Part shown: piece after piece, positions 59,601 to 64,000 of the stretch
Layout: each line of letters starts with the position of its first letter
Numbering within the stretch: position 1 is the stretch's first letter
DNA from: Trogon surrucura
Lineage: Eukaryota > Chordata > Aves > Trogoniformes > Trogonidae
Reading direction: 5' to 3'
Assembly (NCBI GenBank): GCA_020746105.1
Contig: CM036636.1
Span: forward strand, 4,836,001 to 4,900,000
Length of the DNA stretch: 64,000 bases
Program-made: the position numbers and the translations under genes
Notes under the pieces: model-generated
The model's database searches: none
The model's input: only the letters and a program-made list of their open reading frames with translations
Told to the model about the DNA's origin: nothing

Positions 59601-60751
59601 TGTGTTGGCCTGATCAAAACTCCGTATCCATCTCCAGCGAATTTGTGATTCTAAACAACCTACTGTTTCGATACCACTGTAACAGGAAAATATTCAATAA
59701 ACCAGCCTTAATTGCTTGCATGTCCTCACTCAGACTGGGGGTCAGTCTTTACATACCCAGCACGGAAGCTCGGGCACGTACTTCGGTTTCAACCTTGAAC
59801 CTTGGTCATTTCTGCTCCCTCCCAAGCATGCCCACTTTGCAGTTCTCTGTAGTCCCGCAATGACTCTAAATCACACATCGTAAGGTGAAAAAGATCATAA
59901 AGGAACAACAAAGGATCAGCAAACATAAAATAGAAGAATGGCAGCCTCCCCACCTTACACTGCAAAAATCAAAGGGAGTTTTCAAACAGCCCCATTTCCA
60001 GTCAGCTGGAGATTTAATTCACACAGTGATTTACTGTGTCTGCACTTTTTCTGCCCCCCACCTTCCTCCTCTTCTTCTTTTTCTCAATAGTTACTTTTTT
60101 TCTTGGCCTATAATAAGAGGTACCTAATGACTGAGCCTTACATGCAAATTAGCTTTTCCCTCCAGTGTGCACTGGGCAGAAGGAGAATGATAGGGGAGAT
60201 TCATGGGGAAAAAAAAGCCATTTATTGCAAAGAGCTTTTGTATTGTAAAGTAATTCTAGTATTTCAAGAAAAGGGGACAAGTTCACACAGAAAATTATGC
60301 CAACTGAGACTGTTTGAGTCTGCAATTTTCTTTGCATGCTGTTGGGGCCAGTGATCACTCTGAATTTGTGGGTGTCCAGCCCAGCACTTCTGCTTTCAGG
60401 GCAAGTCCAGCTGCAGCTCCTGTTTGTTAACTGTTTCCTCTTCTGGCGAGTGAGGTGTTTTCCTGGTGATTTTTATTAGATAATGGCTCAGTGGGAAACT
60501 GAGCAGAAGAAACATTTTCATAATTGATGGCTCAATTTCAGTCCTGAAAACACTCAATGGCTTTTTCAGCCTCACTAACACTGGAAATTATTAGAAATTA
60601 TAAACTGAGATGTGGCTGGAGCATATCAAAATGGACAAGTACCAAAACCCACAGGCTTGATGGGTTTCACTGCTTGGTAGGGAGCGGGAGACGCAGGCAG
60701 ATTCTTGCAGAATTTCACAGAAATAAGCATGAAAATAATTCTTTTCTTGGA
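44661..60751. other. Unique non-coding DNA, ~16 kb
   Basis: No recognised gene, RNA or intact mobile element. The longest open frames are 152 codons (50409-50867, +), 141 (45165-45590, +), 133 (52850-53251, +) and 127 (48042-48425, +); none looks like a known protein. 48050-48180 keeps several CpGs and an ATCAAAGATC TCF/LEF-like core. A very old repeat remnant lies at 51749-51849. A 68-codon frame at 58621-58827 runs into a strong donor-like CAG-GTAGGT at 58821 but lacks a recognisable acceptor or homologue. Confidence 0.45.
51749..51849. repeat. Possible very old amniote interspersed-repeat remnant
   Basis: GTCAGATTCTGCCAGTTTTC, then TTATTGAGGTTCCGTTCTGG and TTTACACCAAGGGTCACAGC, then AGAGTTTGGTCC reproduces the word order of old amniote repeats ('gtcagattctgcc...ttacaccagtgtaactgagagcagaatttggcc'). 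Family not assigned. Confidence 0.4.
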
Positions 60752-60995
60752 AAAGGGAAGGGAAGGGAAGGGACGGGACGGGAAGGGAAGGGAAGGGAAG
60801 GGAAGGGAAGGGAAGGGAAGGGAAGGGAAGGGAAGGGAAGGGAAGGGAAGGGAAGGGAAGGGAAGGGAAGGGAAGGGAAGGGAAGGGAAGGGAAGGGAAG
60901 GGAAGGGAAGGGAAGGGAAGGGAAGGGAAGGGAAGGGAAGGGAAGGGAAGGGAAGGGAAGGGAAGGGAAGGGAAGGGAAGGGAAGGGAAGGGAGG
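60752..60995 (+). repeat. (AAGGG)n pentanucleotide array, ~48 units
   Basis: About 240 bases of uninterrupted AAGGG except two adjacent GGGAC units at 60771-60780 near the 5' edge. The unit lacks stops in all frames, which creates 138-186-codon artefact frames on both strands. The plus strand is almost pure purine with GGG every five bases, so both G-quadruplex and triplex (H-DNA) folding are possible. The near-absence of variants suggests recent or ongoing length change. Confidence 0.98.
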
Positions 60996-62377
60996 AAATC
61001 CATGCATCTTTGCATCTTCCTGGATACTTCAGTCTCAGAGACTCCTTTTAACCAAATAAAATTGCACCACACTGAATGCTATACTTCAAGAGGAAGGAGA
61101 AGTTATGATAATTTCAAGGACCACCTTCTAACGTCCTCCACTAGTGGACATGTAGTGATGAATCCCTGCGTGAACAAATACCTCTGGACTCCCCATACAA
61201 CACAGAGTGTTCTTTCTCTCATGGCACTTCTGAATGGAAGAATATTGTTGAAGTTAAATTGTTGAAGAAACAACATATTTCTATTTTCTAAGCTAGCCCT
61301 AGAAGCCACAGCAGCTGCTTGACCACAGCCATCCCTGTAGAGCTGCATTAGCTTTGCAGTCACAGCTAAGCACCAGCCTTTCTACATTCTGTTCTTTCAA
61401 GGACACACAAGCAAGGGAAGCTGCCTGCCTCCAGGCATCCCTTTCCGAAAGGTAAAGTCACTACAGAATACCTCACCATGAATATATCCTTCCTGAAGGC
61501 AGAGATTTTATTGCTGTTTTATTAAATTGCCAGAGGACAATATCACTGCCCTGAAAATGATGTTAGGAAAGCCTGTGTAATAAATGCACAAGGCAGCAGT
61601 CTGCTGCAGTGATGTTTTTTCTGCTATGCACATGCACCATGCTATTTTATCATGACCAGAGCCAGCAAGAGCAGAGCTGGTGGAGGTCCCAGGGATGTTT
61701 ATGAGAACATCAAGGCTACTGTACTGTGAGAAGAAATGCCATCCTGGAAATGGCTTCATAGCCGGGATCATCTCCAGTTCTGATTTCATTTTAATCTGAC
61801 AGGATCTATTAATCCATTTTTACCACCTTGGACATGCCTATCATTGCATTAGTGAAGGAATACAGAAATTAAGCACTAAAAAGTGTCAAGGTGTGTCTAA
61901 ATTATGCTGATGATGAAGGGAAAATACCGCTATAGGTTAGATGCCTGGAAAGAGCTGTCTCCATGTCTGGCTTCCAGGGACATGCCCTGCTGCATCTGCT
62001 CACTGGAGGTAGGGACGGGCTCTCCAAAGCACGTGTCGTGCTGGATGCTACTGGTTCCGTGCTCCAGAGTCATGGAGAAAGTATAGCAGGTTAGAGAGAG
62101 ACCGGCATTAAATCCTGGTACAGCCAACCCATAGTTATTTCAGAGTTTTTATGATTAGAAGTAGAAAATCTTAGTTTAGCCTTTCTCTATATCAACCTGA
62201 TTAAAAGCTAGGGGGTTTTCTTTTTTTCTTTTTAAGTGGATAGCTGCAAGCTTTGCCTTCTTTTAATGCAAATGATCTTATTTGGACCTGCTGACATTAG
62301 AAACCATTGCATGCATTCTGAATCTAGCGCAGACGCAGAGAAAATAGAAAATTGCATCAGCTCATTTTGTGAGAGCT
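60996..62377. other. Unique DNA between two purine arrays
   Basis: No gene or repeat recognised. The longest believable frames are under 95 codons and anonymous (61103-61363 and 61508-61789, -). Confidence 0.5.
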
Positions 62378-62702
62378 AAGAAAGAAAGAAAGAAAGAAAG
62401 AAAGAAGAAAGAAAGAAAGAAGAAAGAAAGAAAGAAAGAAGGAAAGAAGGAAAGAAAGAAGGAAAGAAAGAAGGAAAGAAGGAAAGAAGGAAGGAAAGAA
62501 AGAAAGAAGGAAAGAAGGAAAGAAAGAAGGAAAGAAAGAAGGAAAGGAAGGGAAGGAAGGGAGGGAGGGAGGGAGGGAGGGAGGGAGGGAGGGGGGGGAG
62601 GGAGGGAGGGAGGGAGGGAGGGAGGGAGGGAGGGAGGGAGGGAGGGAGGGAGGGAGGAAGGAAGGAAGGAAGGAAGGAAGGAAGGAAGGAAGGAAAAGGA
62701 AA
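62378..62702 (+). repeat. 325-base pure-purine tract: (GAAA)n, (GGGA)n, (GGAA)n
   Basis: Every base on the plus strand is A or G. About 62378-62540 is GAAA with growing numbers of GGAA units. About 62550-62655 is GGGA with one run of eight G at 62591-62598. 62656-62700 is GGAA. Artefact open frames of 126-149 codons (KERKK- or FLPSFLPS-type) cross it on both strands. It is a polypurine-polypyrimidine tract able to form triplex DNA. Confidence 0.97.
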
Positions 62703-64000
62703 CCAAACACAACCATAAGGGAACTGTTCCCTGGCATTTTCCCCTATCCTCCCTTCTCCCTGCTTCCATTTCCCTCACTTGACTTAGTACAGCCATGGGA
62801 TTAATGGACACCTAATGCCACCCCTGCTTGTCTAGTTTACATTGTTTTTTCTTTTCTGATGCATTTGCAGAATCTGAGATACCAATGGCAGGAAACACAG
62901 ATAAAGAGGGAAGATGTGAGAAAGAGATACACCCTCTGCCTCGTGCTCCCCGTACTGAAAATGCCTCTAGACTTTGGAGCCTGCAGATACTTCCAGCAGC
63001 AAATACCCGCTTACTCTTTCCTGCCAAAATAGAGGACATAGGAAGGGCAGCAGTGATAATCTTGCTCTCTGATGGGCTGGTGTTATCCATCACTCAGGAA
63101 CAGATAGGGAATGCAATGCCTTACAACAATTCCCAGTGCAGTGAGGTCTCTCTCGTGTGATTTGGCACTATGCTCCTTTTTATTGTAGTTCTATTTTTAT
63201 TATAATTGCTATTAGCAAGGCTAAGGTAATTTCCCAAGATCTTCGCCATAAATGGACACAATGGTCATACTCACGAGGAAGAAAGTACCTACCCTCCCAG
63301 CTGTGCAGAAACCATGATGTTAAATGCAGAAGAGTGATGGGCAAATCTCACAAGATACCAGAAATACTAGGGCTGGGCTAGGACCAGGGGTTTTGTGAAA
63401 CTAGGCTTTTGCTGGATCATCAGCCTCCTTGTGCATCACCTGCATTGCATCATCCCCACTGATCCTGCTCCAGTCTGGGAAGGGTCTTGCTCTCTACCAG
63501 ATTTTACCTCTCTATAAGGGGAGGAGGAGACGGGGGTAGGAGCACAGACTGTTTCTCCATTTAGTGGTATCGCTCTTTCCGCTAACAAAGCAGTGGAGGG
63601 AAAGCAAGGCTGCTTTATGGAGCACCTATGGGGTGAAATGACCTGCAAGGTCAGGTCAGATCAGATCAGCTTTGGCAAGAAGGTTATTGGGGTAGAAGGA
63701 GCTCTGTGAGCCTCCTCGCAGTGCCCCAAACCTCACCAGTAACACTCCGGTACTTGACAGCTCTGCGATATTTCGTTTCTTAGTCACATGCATAGGTGTC
63801 ACCCATCAGTAAAACAAAAAAGACGGATGATCTTTTAGTTAAGACGCTAAACGCTGCCTGAAGCCCGGCTGTTCTTCAGTAATAGTGGCAAAAACACAGT
63901 GTCAAGAAAGAACAGAAGGAAAATGACATCCTGTGACCATGTCTCTCTCTCATCTTCAGCATCTTTGGTGTCACTTTCATAAAGCTGTTGGAAGAGAAGA
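62703..64000. other. Unique DNA, no recognised gene
   Basis: A 110-codon frame at 62828-63160 (+) and a 93-codon frame at 62812-63093 (-) are anonymous. A perfect everted nuclear-receptor-type half-site pair lies at 63639-63653. Nothing else was recognised. Confidence 0.45.
63639..63670. promoter_or_regulatory. Nuclear-receptor-like half-site cluster
   Basis: TGACCT-GCA-AGGTCA (63639-63653) is a perfect everted repeat of the AGGTCA half-site with a 3-base spacer. It is followed directly by GGTCA, GATCA and GATCA in 5-base steps to 63669. No promoter or gene is recognised nearby, so binding is speculative. Confidence 0.25.

Noticed and set aside
60557-61265. Open frames of 138-186 codons rich in GREGK or FPSLP
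   Set aside because: Translation of (AAGGG)n in every frame; low-complexity artefacts.
62357-62811. Open frames rich in KERKK or FLPSFLPS
   Set aside because: Translation of the pure-purine tract; not coding.
1-64000. Endogenous retrovirus or LTR element
   Set aside because: No paired long terminal repeats, primer-binding site, or gag/pol/env-like peptide was seen; the only reverse-transcriptase peptides are CR1.
1-64000. tRNA, rRNA, snRNA or CRISPR array
   Set aside because: No cloverleaf box pairs, rRNA words or regularly spaced direct repeats were found by eye; small microRNA hairpins cannot be excluded without folding.

Overview
The window looks like bird nuclear DNA with no recognisable host protein-coding gene. 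The bird call rests on CR1 LINEs. Two copies, at 809-1194 (+) and 7652-8731 (-), are well preserved, carry the CR1 reverse-transcriptase C-terminal reading frame, and end in the diagnostic ATTCTGTG octamer repeats. A third recent copy (29625-29691) keeps only the last ~67 bases. The 3' ends resemble CR1 groups I associate with non-galliform birds, but I could not test that.

Layout: 1-10 kb holds the two young CR1 copies in AT-rich unique DNA. 10.16-10.28 kb is an 11-bp GGGGACCTCCT minisatellite with strong G-quadruplex potential, next to a small CpG-rich patch. 11-31 kb is unique sequence with old decayed repeats: ancient CR1/L3-type LINE pieces at 14.56-15.0, 24.64-24.99 and 30.27-30.42 kb, MIR/CORE-SINE-like pieces near 15.5, 20.7, 21.1 and 26.1 kb, and an isolated CR1-like octamer tail at 21.94 kb. 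31-60 kb is mostly unique, with one more ancient CR1 3' piece at 34.44-34.92 kb and scattered very old repeat remnants. 60.75-61.0 kb is a long (AAGGG)n array and 62.38-62.70 kb is a 325-base pure-purine tract.

The numerous short open frames are what random stop-free runs and tandem repeats produce. None outside CR1 resembles a known protein, and no tRNA, rRNA, retroviral/LTR element or CRISPR array was recognised. This fits an intron or intergenic region. The parts most likely to matter to the host are three CpG-retaining islets (11.07-11.31, 29.04-29.35 and 44.38-44.66 kb), which could be enhancers or conserved non-coding elements; this is inference. I found no convincing new biological system. 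The most notable physical features are the three non-B-DNA-prone arrays.
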